From: an uncultured Allobosea sp.
GTDB lineage: Bacteria; Pseudomonadota; Alphaproteobacteria; Rhizobiales; Beijerinckiaceae
Direction of reading: 5' to 3'
DNA length: 64,000 nt
Assembly: GCF_945957345.1 (NCBI RefSeq)
Contig: NZ_CAMFKW010000003.1
Coordinates: 113,484 to 177,483 of the forward strand
Shown: positions 26,439 through 33,780 of the stretch, one piece after another
How positions within the stretch are numbered: the stretch's first letter is position 1
How the letters are laid out: each line of letters opens with the position of its first letter
Program-made: the position numbers and the translations under genes
Notes under the pieces: generated by a model
What the model saw: the letters and a program-made list of their open reading frames with translations, nothing else
What the model was told of the DNA's origin: nothing
Databases searched by the model: none

Positions 26439-26657
26439 GGCCCCAACGGAATCACCGTCAACATGGTCAATCCGGGCCAGATCGACACCAGAGCCTTTTC
26501 ACAGGAGCAACTCGAGGCAAAGGCCCAGGGAAAATTCCTCCGGCGCGTCGGCCTGCCGTCCGACATCGCTGGCATCGTGGCCTTCCTTGCCAGCGACGAG
26601 AGCTCCTTCGTCACAGCCCAGCAGATCTACGTCGATGGCGGAGGCGTCTTCAGCTGA
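26433..26657 (+). pseudogene. Short-chain dehydrogenase/reductase, C-terminal fragment
   Basis: The plus strand reads EFGPNGITVNMVNPGQIDTR, then RRVGLPSDIAGIVAFLASDE and a terminal IYVDGGGVFS. These are the conserved last 75 residues of FabG-type SDR enzymes. The Rossmann start and the catalytic Ser-Tyr-Lys are missing. It could be translated from ATG 26463, but no active enzyme would result. It shares its broken end with the ABC ATPase fragment on the opposite strand, so both genes were cut by one event. Confidence 0.75.
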
Positions 26658-26724
26658 GACCATTCCCGCCCGGTCTCGGCAAGATCTCCGGGACTCGGAC
26701 GGGCGCGCGGCGGCTCCGCTTCAG

Positions 26725-27783
26725 CTATTTCGAAGCGAGCCAAGCCTCGAACCGCTGGGTCAAGGCGTCGGTGTTGTCGAGCCAGAACTTCGCGTCGAGG
26801 GAGATCGCCTCCTTCAGATTCTCCGGATTGGGCGTAAGGAAAGGCCTCAGGTCCGCGTCGACCAGATCCATGGCCTTGCGGTTCGGCGTCGAGATCGCCA
26901 GCCCGTTCGTCACGGCCGCCTGCTTCTGCGGGCCCATCGCGTCGTTGAGGAAGGCATAGGCCTTGTCGACATGCTTGCTGCCCTGGACGATACCCCAGAA
27001 ATCGACATGGACGATCGCATCCTTGCGAACCAGGCCGAAATCCGTGCCCTGCGTCTTGTTGAAGAAGCGGATGCCGTTGTCGTAGGTCACGGCGAGAGCG
27101 ACTTCGCCGGAGGCCAGCATCTGCCGGGATTGCCCGGGATTTTGCCACCAGACGACGCTCGACTTGATGGCGTCGAGCTTGCGGAAGGCGCGGTCGACAC
27201 CATCCTTCGTCGCCAGAACCTTGTAGACCTCGTTGCGCGGTACGCCATCCGCCATCAGCGCGATTTCGAGCGTACCGCTGACGGAACGGTGCATGGCGCG
27301 CTTGCCGGGCCATTTCTTGAGGTCCCAAAGATCGGCCCAGGAGGTCGGCTCCTCCTTGATGCGCTTTTTGTCGTAAGCCAGGACCGAGCTGTAGAAATAG
27401 ATCGGCACGCCGCAATTGTAGCCCTCGCCGATCGCATCGAAATCCGGGAGGTTGGTCAGCTTCGACCGGTCGAGCGGCTGGAACAGGCCCTCGTCGCAGG
27501 CCTGCAAAGCCTCGACCTCCTCGAGTGACACCACGTCCCAGGCGCTGTTGCCCGCCTCGATCTTGGCGCGGACGGCACCGAGGCCCCAGTCGCGGTTGTC
27601 GACCGCGACATCGAGCTTGTTCTGCTTCGCGAAAGGTTCGATCACCTGCGTCTTCAGCACTTCGCCGATCGGGCTGATGAAGACGGCGGTCGTCAGATCG
27701 GCGGCCGTGGCGCGCAACGGCGCCGCCAGGATGAGCCCGGCCGCGAGGCCCAGGGCCAGTCTGCCCTGGATCGGAATAAGCAT
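26725..27783 (-). CDS. ABC transporter substrate-binding protein, PotD-like (paralogue of 24854)
   Basis: A 352-residue receptor, the same length as its paralogue 800 bp away and about 60 percent identical by eye. Signal peptide (LALGLAAGLILAAPLRATA) with cleavage near TAADL. Shared blocks include SPIGEVL, RDWGLG.VRAK.EAG, YFYSSVLAYDKK and QAAVTNGLAISTPNRKAM. It has no permease or ATPase genes of its own and may feed the neighbouring pot-like transporter with a second ligand. An AT-rich stretch with ATGTAAAT lies upstream (27875-27900). It is separated from the operon by two gene fragments. Confidence 0.9.
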   Translation of the reverse strand: MLIPIQGRLALGLAAGLILAAPLRATAADLTTAVFISPIGEVLKTQVIEPFAKQNKLDVAVDNRDWGLGAVRAKIEAGNSAWDVVSLEEVEALQACDEGLFQPLDRSKLTNLPDFDAIGEGYNCGVPIYFYSSVLAYDKKRIKEEPTSWADLWDLKKWPGKRAMHRSVSGTLEIALMADGVPRNEVYKVLATKDGVDRAFRKLDAIKSSVVWWQNPGQSRQMLASGEVALAVTYDNGIRFFNKTQGTDFGLVRKDAIVHVDFWGIVQGSKHVDKAYAFLNDAMGPQKQAAVTNGLAISTPNRKAMDLVDADLRPFLTPNPENLKEAISLDAKFWLDNTDALTQRFEAWLASK

Positions 27784-27958
27784 GTCGGTTTCTCCCGCTC
27801 AAACTCGGCCTTGCGACCGCGAAGCATTCGCCACCCCGCCATTCCCCAAGATTCGTTCGGCGGCGAATTCAATTTCCACTAAATGTAAATTCTGTAGAGA
27901 TTTTGCCTGAGCCCGAACGTTGTCAAGCGCATTTTCCGAAAGGACGCCAGTCGCCGGA

Positions 27959-29614
27959 TCAGCCTTGGCCGCAATGGACGAGGCGACCGGCGAAATAGGT
28001 TCTGACAGCGCGCGTGCCGGCGATCTCGGTCGGATCGATCGTGAAGAGATCGCGATCGAGCATGGCGAAGTCGCCGGATTTTCCGGCGCGGATCGAGCCC
28101 GTCCTCTCGGAGATTCCCATCATTTTCGCGACGTTAAGCGTGCAAAGGGTAAGCGCCTGCGCGACCGACAGCGCCTGTTCCGGCCGAAAAGCTGCTTCCG
28201 CCGTCCCCGCGGGGTGCCGCCGCGTCACCAAGGCCGCGATTCCCGGCCAAGGGTTGGGCGAAGGGACGATCGGCCAGTCTGTGCCTGCGACCGCAAGCGC
28301 CCCGGATCGCACGATGTCGCTGATCGGCCAGGCTGTTTGCGAACGCGCCTCGCCCAGCAGCCGAGCATTGGCTTGCAGGATCGGGTTGGGGAACCAGAGC
28401 GGTGGGCAGAAATCGGCGACGACATCCAGGGTTGCGAGCCGCGGAATGTCCGACGCGGCGATGTAGCTGGCATGGGCGATGGAGTGGGCCGGGCCATCCG
28501 AGCCGTTGCGCTCGCGGACCAGGGCGATCGCATCGAGCGCCGTGCGGATGGCCCAATCGCCGACGGCATGGAGCTTGACGTGAATCCCGGCCGCATCGAG
28601 CGGTGCGATCAGGCCGGCCAGCTCCTCCACTGAAAAGAAGGGCGGAACCGGCTCGGACGGGCCATCCAGATAAGGCGCGATGAAGGAGGCCGTCCGCGAG
28701 CCCGGCACGCCGTCGAGGAAGTACTTGGCGAAGTCCACCCCGACATGCCCGGTGCGGTGAGCGGCGCGGCGCGCGATCACCGCCTCGCCGACCCCGTCGC
28801 GTTCCGGCGTCAGCAGCGTGTCGGTGGCGATGCAGGTCGCCACCCAGGCGCTGAGTTCGCCGCGCCGATCGAGCGCGGCGAATGTCGCCATGGTCGCTTC
28901 CGAGGTCGCGGCATGAACGAAACCGGTGACGCCGAAGCCGTTATAGAGCGACACGGCATGGCGGGCGTAGCCTTCGCGCTCGGCCGGCGCGGGCGGCGGC
29001 ATCGCGCGGTCGATCAGGGCACAGGCGGTTTCCAGAAAGAGGCCGGAAAGGGCCCCGTCGCCATGGCGCAGAACGCTGCCATGCGGAGGAGCAGGCGTGT
29101 CGCGGCCGAGGCCAGCCCGCTCCATCGCCGTGGTGTTGGCGAAGACCGCGTGATGGCTGCTGTCCCGCAGGGCCGCGGGCCGTCCGCCCGTCGCATCGTC
29201 GAAACGACGCAGCGCCTCCGGCTCGCCGACGGTACCGAGGAGGCGGCCCACGCTCCAGCCCGCGCCGGTCAGCCATTCGCCGGGCGGCGCGGCATCCGCC
29301 GCGGCGGCGGCTGCCGCGATCAGGCTGTCGAGATCGTCGTCGGCCGAAAGGCGCACCGCCGCGAGCGCGGCGCGGCCACCTTCATAGGCATGGGTATGGC
29401 TATCGATCAGGCCGGGGACGACCAGCGCGCCGCCGGCGTCGAGGATTTCGGTCGCAGACCCGCGGTGAGCCGAAAGCCCCTCATCGTCACCGACAAAGGA
29501 AAAGCGTCCATCATGGACCGCCAGCGCGGTCGCCCAGGGTCTTTCCGTATCGACTGTGAAGATCCGCGCATTGCGGACGATCAGGTCGACGCCGGCAGCC
29601 CCGTCGGCTTTCAT
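27959..29614 (-). CDS. Amidohydrolase family protein (YtcJ/NfdA-like)
   Basis: A 551-residue metal-dependent hydrolase. The N-terminal beta-sandwich (DLIVRNARIFTVDTERPWA) leads to the metal motif VPGLIDSHTH, and a second metal region is near HVKLHAVGDWAI. The C-terminus has the usual GSIRAGKSGDFAMLD ending. YtcJ-type members hydrolyse N-formyl, N-acyl or imide groups. The start at 29614 overlaps the amidase stop by 4 nt; a longer frame to 30034 lies inside the amidase gene and was rejected. Coupling to an amidase suggests stepwise cleavage of an amide substrate. Confidence 0.88.
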   Translation of the reverse strand: MKADGAAGVDLIVRNARIFTVDTERPWATALAVHDGRFSFVGDDEGLSAHRGSATEILDAGGALVVPGLIDSHTHAYEGGRAALAAVRLSADDDLDSLIAAAAAAADAAPPGEWLTGAGWSVGRLLGTVGEPEALRRFDDATGGRPAALRDSSHHAVFANTTAMERAGLGRDTPAPPHGSVLRHGDGALSGLFLETACALIDRAMPPPAPAEREGYARHAVSLYNGFGVTGFVHAATSEATMATFAALDRRGELSAWVATCIATDTLLTPERDGVGEAVIARRAAHRTGHVGVDFAKYFLDGVPGSRTASFIAPYLDGPSEPVPPFFSVEELAGLIAPLDAAGIHVKLHAVGDWAIRTALDAIALVRERNGSDGPAHSIAHASYIAASDIPRLATLDVVADFCPPLWFPNPILQANARLLGEARSQTAWPISDIVRSGALAVAGTDWPIVPSPNPWPGIAALVTRRHPAGTAEAAFRPEQALSVAQALTLCTLNVAKMMGISERTGSIRAGKSGDFAMLDRDLFTIDPTEIAGTRAVRTYFAGRLVHCGQG

Positions 29615-30960
29615 GCTGCCGCCTCCAGCGCGGCCTCGATGGCCAGGCCGAGCGCGAGGATGCGCCGGTCGCTCCCTCCCTTGCCAGCCAGCATCAAGCC
29701 GACCGGCGCCTCCCCGGCCGCATGACAGGGGATCGACAGCGCACAGCCATCGAGAAAATTGATCAGAGTGGGATTGCGCAGGATGAGCAGATTGGTCGCG
29801 CCGAAGGCGGAGTCGTCTTCGAGATCGGCGATCTTCGGAGCCACGACCGGGACGGTGGGCATCGCCAGGGCGTCGAAAGGTTCGAGCCGCTTCTCCACCG
29901 CGGCGATCCAGGCGGCGCGGGCTGCGAGAAGATCCTGGTAATCCGCGGCGGTGATGTCCGCGCCGCGGCGGATGCGCATCAGTACGCGGGGATCGTAGCG
30001 GCTGCCGGCCCTTTCGACGAGGGCCTGGTGCCAATGCCAGGCTTCCGCGGCCGCAAAGCCGCCCTTGGCATTGATCGCCGCGAGAGCGGCGAATTCCGGC
30101 ACGGCCAGTTCCGAGATCCGCACGCCAGCCTGCGAAAGCCGATCCAACGCATTGCGGAACGCCGCCGCAACGCTGGCATCAAGCCCATCGAGGGCGAGAG
30201 TCGTCGGCACGGCAAGGCCCAGTCCCGCCAGCGGCAGCGCCTCCGGCAGATCGAAGTCAGTGCCGGCGAGAACCGAGTCGAGCAGCGCGCAGCAGGCGAC
30301 GCTGCGCGCGATCGGACCGATCGAATCGAGACTCCTGGAAAGCGGCAGTGTCCCTTCCTGCGGTACGCGGGCCGCCGTCGGCTTGAAGCCGACGAGGCCG
30401 CAGAGCGCGGCGGGAATACGCACCGAGCCGCCGGTGTCGGTTCCGATCGCCGCTGCGGTCATGCCGTCCGTGACCGAAATGGCGGCGCCCGAAGACGAAC
30501 CGCCCGGAATACGCCGGCTCGCACGGTCGTAAGGATTGAGCGGCGTGCCGTAATGCGGGTTGAGCCCGAGGCCGGAAAAGGCGAATTCGGTCATGTTCGT
30601 GCGGCCGACGAGGACGGCCCCGGCCGCGATCAGCCTGCTGACGATCATGGCATCTGTGGCCGCCGCCGGTGCATCCTCCAGCGCGACGCTCCCGGCGCGA
30701 GTGGTCTCGCCGGCCACGTCGAACAGGTCCTTGATCGAGACCGGAATGCCCTCGAGCGGGGAACGGACGACGCCGGCCTTGCGCAACGTGTCGGAGGCGC
30801 GCGCCATAGCCCGCGCCTTCTCGCTGTAGAGGCTCGTAAAAACGCGGCTGCCCTCGCCTTCCGGTGCCGCGGCCGCAGCGAGCGCCTCGTCGACCAAGGC
30901 CTCGGCGCTGGCTTCGCCAGAGCGCAGGAGCCGACCCAGATCTTGCAAGCGATGGTTCAT
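29611..30960 (-). CDS. Amidase, amidase-signature family
   Basis: A 449-residue amidase. The Ser-cisSer-Lys triad is visible: Lys in PVSIKDLFDVAGE, and the Gly/Ser-rich signature with GGSSSGAAISVTDGMTAAA followed by GTDTGGSVRIPAALCGL. The family includes GatA, allophanate hydrolase, aryl acylamidases and mandelamide hydrolase. It is coupled to the downstream amidohydrolase and sits at the head of a catabolic region rich in 2-hydroxyacid enzymes, so a mandelamide-hydrolase-like role is conceivable but not shown. There is no GatB/C-like partner, which argues against tRNA amidation. Confidence 0.9.
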   Translation of the reverse strand: MNHRLQDLGRLLRSGEASAEALVDEALAAAAAPEGEGSRVFTSLYSEKARAMARASDTLRKAGVVRSPLEGIPVSIKDLFDVAGETTRAGSVALEDAPAAATDAMIVSRLIAAGAVLVGRTNMTEFAFSGLGLNPHYGTPLNPYDRASRRIPGGSSSGAAISVTDGMTAAAIGTDTGGSVRIPAALCGLVGFKPTAARVPQEGTLPLSRSLDSIGPIARSVACCALLDSVLAGTDFDLPEALPLAGLGLAVPTTLALDGLDASVAAAFRNALDRLSQAGVRISELAVPEFAALAAINAKGGFAAAEAWHWHQALVERAGSRYDPRVLMRIRRGADITAADYQDLLAARAAWIAAVEKRLEPFDALAMPTVPVVAPKIADLEDDSAFGATNLLILRNPTLINFLDGCALSIPCHAAGEAPVGLMLAGKGGSDRRILALGLAIEAALEAAA

Positions 30961-30985
30961 CCGACAGTCTCCTTTGCGGCCGGGC

Positions 30986-31438
30986 TCAGCCTTCGCTGAC
31001 CGCCTTGGCGAAATTGGCGAAGAACTCGTCGGCGAGCTTCTTCGAGACCGAATCGATCAGCCGCGATCCCAGCTGCATCAGCTTGCCGCCGACCTGGGCC
31101 TCGACATCGTAGCGCAGCAGCGTCTGCCCGCCCCCGGCATCGCTCAGCGCCACCCGCGCGCCGCCCTTGGCGAAGCCGGCGATGCCACCCTCGCCTTCGC
31201 CCTGGATGCGGTAGCCGTTCGGCGGATCGAGATCGGTCAGCTCGACCTTGCCCTTGAAGGTAGCCTTCACCGGGCCCAGCTTGACCTTCACCACCGCCGA
31301 GAGATGGGTTTCGTCGTCCTTGGCGAGTTGATCGCAGCCCGGGATGCAGGCCTTCAGCACATCGGGATCGTTGAGCTTCGCCCAGACGACCTCCTTGCTC
31401 GCCGGCAAGGTCGCCTCGCCGCTCATCGTCATCGCCAT
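30986..31438 (-). CDS. CoxG-like SRPBCC protein
   Basis: A 150-residue START/SRPBCC-fold protein beginning MAMTMSGEATLPASKEVVWA, with LNDPDVLKACIPGCDQL and the C-terminal VGGKLMQLGSRLIDSVSKKL block, which is the carbon monoxide dehydrogenase subunit G (CoxG) signature. CoxG proteins accompany molybdenum hydroxylases; the Oligotropha protein lacks catalysis and anchors the enzyme to the membrane. A CoxL-like large subunit gene lies 2.3 kb upstream in the same direction. Start at ATG 31438 follows GAGGAG at about 9 nt. Confidence 0.9.
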   Translation of the reverse strand: MAMTMSGEATLPASKEVVWAKLNDPDVLKACIPGCDQLAKDDETHLSAVVKVKLGPVKATFKGKVELTDLDPPNGYRIQGEGEGGIAGFAKGGARVALSDAGGGQTLLRYDVEAQVGGKLMQLGSRLIDSVSKKLADEFFANFAKAVSEG

Positions 31439-31485
31439 GATGTCATCTCCTCGCTGCGCAATTTGGCCCCAGCCGGGCCGCTCCC

Positions 31486-32718
31486 TCAAAAGCGGCGCCA
31501 CAGGGCCGGTTCGATATGCTCCGGCCCGATCGTGGCGAGATCCGTTACGCCGAGCAAAGCCATGTTGCGGTCGATCTCGACCTTCAGCAGCCGGATGGCA
31601 TGGCCGACGCCGGCTTCGCCGCGCGCTGCCGCGGCGAACAGGAAAGGCCGGCCGAGAAAAACAAAATCCGCCCCGAGCGCGAGCGCCTTCAGCACGTCGG
31701 ACCCACGCCGGATGCCGCCGTCGATCATCACGCTCATCGGCCCCGCGACATCGGCTATCGCCGGGAGTGCCGCGAGCGCCGGCCGCGCGCCGTCGAGCTG
31801 GCGCCCGCCATGGTTCGAGACGATCACGCCGTCGGCGCCGGCCTCGCGCGCCAGCACCGCATCCTGCGCGCTGAGCACGCCTTTCACCACCAGCCGGCCC
31901 ATCCAGAGACGACGGATCAGTTCCAGATGGCGCCAGGCCAGTTGATCGCGCGCGCCGATAGCGCGCACCACGTTGCGCGAGAGGATCGGCGGGCCGCGGA
32001 AGGCGTCCATATTCTCGAAATGCGGGATGCCTTTGCGCAGGAAGCTGGCGAACCAGGTGTCGAGCAACCAGCGCGGGCGGATAGCCCCGTCCCAGGCGAG
32101 GCGAAGCGAAGGACGCAGCGGTATGCTGAAGCCGGTGCGGACATTGTTCTCGCGATTGGCAGCGACGGGCACGTCGACCGTCAGGACGAAGGTATCGTAG
32201 CCGGCTGCCGCGACGCGCTCCACCATCGCCGCGATGCGCTCGTCCTCGCCGGGAAGATAGGCCTGGAACCAGCGCGCCCCGCCCTCCTGCGCGATGCGCT
32301 CGAGCCGGGTGAGCGAGGTCGCGCTGACGATCGAGGGGATGCGCTCCCGCTCGGCTGCACGCGCGAGCGCGATCTCGCCGTCGAAGGTGGCGAGCCCCGA
32401 CAGCCCCATCGGCGCGATGCCGAAGGGCGCGTCGTAATGCTGCCCGAACAGCTCGGTCCGCGTGGTGCGAGTCGAGACGTCGGCGAGGACGCGCGGCACC
32501 AGCTCGTAACTGCGGAAGCTCTCGCGATTCGCCTCGAAGGACTGGCCCGTCTCGGCGGCGCCGGCATAGTAGCCGTAGATCTGCCGCGGCAGCCTTCGCC
32601 GCGCGGCGGCCTGGAAATCGTCCAGGCAGAGGAAGGATGCGAGGTTGCGCGGTATCTCGTCCAGCGGCCGCGGTGCGGCGACGATGCGCGCCTCTCCGGA
32701 TATAGGCGCCGCCCTCAC
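31486..32718 (-). CDS. FMN-dependent alpha-hydroxyacid dehydrogenase/oxidase (first of three)
   Basis: About 410 residues of the glycolate oxidase / L-lactate dehydrogenase / mandelate dehydrogenase family. Features: N-terminal LDDFQAAARRRLPRQIYGYY, FGIAPMGLSGL for FMN binding, and the active-site block VSNHGGRQLDGA with the catalytic His and substrate-binding Arg. It oxidises an L-2-hydroxy acid to the 2-keto acid. I chose GTG 32718, which overlaps the stop of the D-2-hydroxyacid dehydrogenase gene (GTGA); the longer frame to 32880 is antisense-like sequence. The pairing suggests both stereoisomers of one hydroxy acid are oxidised. Confidence 0.88.
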   Translation of the reverse strand: MRAAPISGEARIVAAPRPLDEIPRNLASFLCLDDFQAAARRRLPRQIYGYYAGAAETGQSFEANRESFRSYELVPRVLADVSTRTTRTELFGQHYDAPFGIAPMGLSGLATFDGEIALARAAERERIPSIVSATSLTRLERIAQEGGARWFQAYLPGEDERIAAMVERVAAAGYDTFVLTVDVPVAANRENNVRTGFSIPLRPSLRLAWDGAIRPRWLLDTWFASFLRKGIPHFENMDAFRGPPILSRNVVRAIGARDQLAWRHLELIRRLWMGRLVVKGVLSAQDAVLAREAGADGVIVSNHGGRQLDGARPALAALPAIADVAGPMSVMIDGGIRRGSDVLKALALGADFVFLGRPFLFAAAARGEAGVGHAIRLLKVEIDRNMALLGVTDLATIGPEHIEPALWRRF

Positions 32719-33734
32719 GGCGCCGGGCCCGCGAAGCGGCTCGACGGCAGCACGATGTTCTGCGGCCGTCCCTGAAGGGCCGCGACCATCGTCTCGGCCG
32801 CCTTGACGCGAATGTCCCGGTTGGCCTGCGGCGAGTAGTAGGCGACATGCGGGGTCACGATCAGCCGCCCTGTCAGCCACGCGTCATGATTGCGATAAGC
32901 CGCGAGCAATACGGGCAGCGGCTCGGCCGGCGGCTCGACCGGCACCACGTCGAGCCCGGCCCCAGCGATATGGCCGTCCTTCATCGCCTCGCCGAGCGCG
33001 TCGATGTCGATCAGCGCGCCGCGGGCGGTGTTGATGATAACGGCTCCCGCCGGCAGCTGCCGCAGTTCCCCCGCGCCGATCATGCCGCGCGTCTCGTCGG
33101 AGAGCAGGCAGTTCAGCGACAGCACGTTCGAGACCGCTAGCAATTCGGGCAGCGACCGCACCCGCTCGACGCCGATGGCGAGTTCCGTGCCGTTCGGCAC
33201 ATAAGGATCGTAGAAGACGACGCGGAAGCCGAATGCCTTGGCTCGCAGCGCGACGGCCGTCCCGATCCGGCCGAGACCGACGATGCCGAAGGTCTGTGCG
33301 CCGGACCGATCGATCAGCGGCGTATCGATCATCAACCAGGGCGCGGGCTCCCTGCCACGCTGAAGATCGTGATGAAGCAACAGGCCGCGACGCAGGGCCA
33401 GGACGAGGCCCATGGCGTGATCGGCGATCTCGGTCGTCCCGTAATCGGGCACGTTGCAGACCAGGACGTCGCGGGCGGCCGCGGTCTTCATCGCGATACG
33501 GTCGAAGCCGACGCCGATGCGCACCAGCACCTTGAGTTTGGGGAAGCGGGCGAAATCCGCCTCCCGCACATGGTGGCGGAAAACGAGGAGGCCGTCCGCC
33601 TCGCGGCAATCCGCCTCGGCGAGATCCGACAGCTCGGGCACGTCGCGGAACGTCACCGAGCAGTGGCCGGCGAGCACGGCCTGCTCGAGCCGCGTGTCCG
33701 GGTCGAGCAATTCTGGATAGAGTACATTCGGCAT
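32715..33734 (-). CDS. D-2-hydroxyacid dehydrogenase, NAD-dependent (CtBP/PhgDH-like)
   Basis: About 339 residues. The Rossmann fingerprint is FGIVGLGRIGTAVA, with FYDPYVPNG after it. Catalytic residues are Arg in NTARGALID, Glu in the VVPVEPPAEPL region and His in IVTPHVAYYS. It interconverts a D-2-hydroxy acid and the 2-keto acid with NAD(H). Three ATGs are tandem at the start; the third (33734) has the best distance from GGGGGAAGG. Its stop overlaps the GTG start of the FMN hydroxyacid dehydrogenase. It lies 46 nt downstream of the molybdenum hydroxylase gene. Confidence 0.88.
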   Translation of the reverse strand: MPNVLYPELLDPDTRLEQAVLAGHCSVTFRDVPELSDLAEADCREADGLLVFRHHVREADFARFPKLKVLVRIGVGFDRIAMKTAAARDVLVCNVPDYGTTEIADHAMGLVLALRRGLLLHHDLQRGREPAPWLMIDTPLIDRSGAQTFGIVGLGRIGTAVALRAKAFGFRVVFYDPYVPNGTELAIGVERVRSLPELLAVSNVLSLNCLLSDETRGMIGAGELRQLPAGAVIINTARGALIDIDALGEAMKDGHIAGAGLDVVPVEPPAEPLPVLLAAYRNHDAWLTGRLIVTPHVAYYSPQANRDIRVKAAETMVAALQGRPQNIVLPSSRFAGPAP

Positions 33735-33780
33735 CATCATCCTTCCCCCAGCGGATCGCGGTGCCGCTTCGGCGTCTCGT

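Noticed and set aside
29615..30034. N-terminal extension of the YtcJ-like amidohydrolase
   Set aside because: It lies inside the amidase gene in another frame, and the family N-terminus starts at 29614.
29611..30960. GatA of the tRNA amidotransferase
   Set aside because: No gatB or gatC genes nearby and the context is catabolic; the amidase signature alone does not specify GatA.
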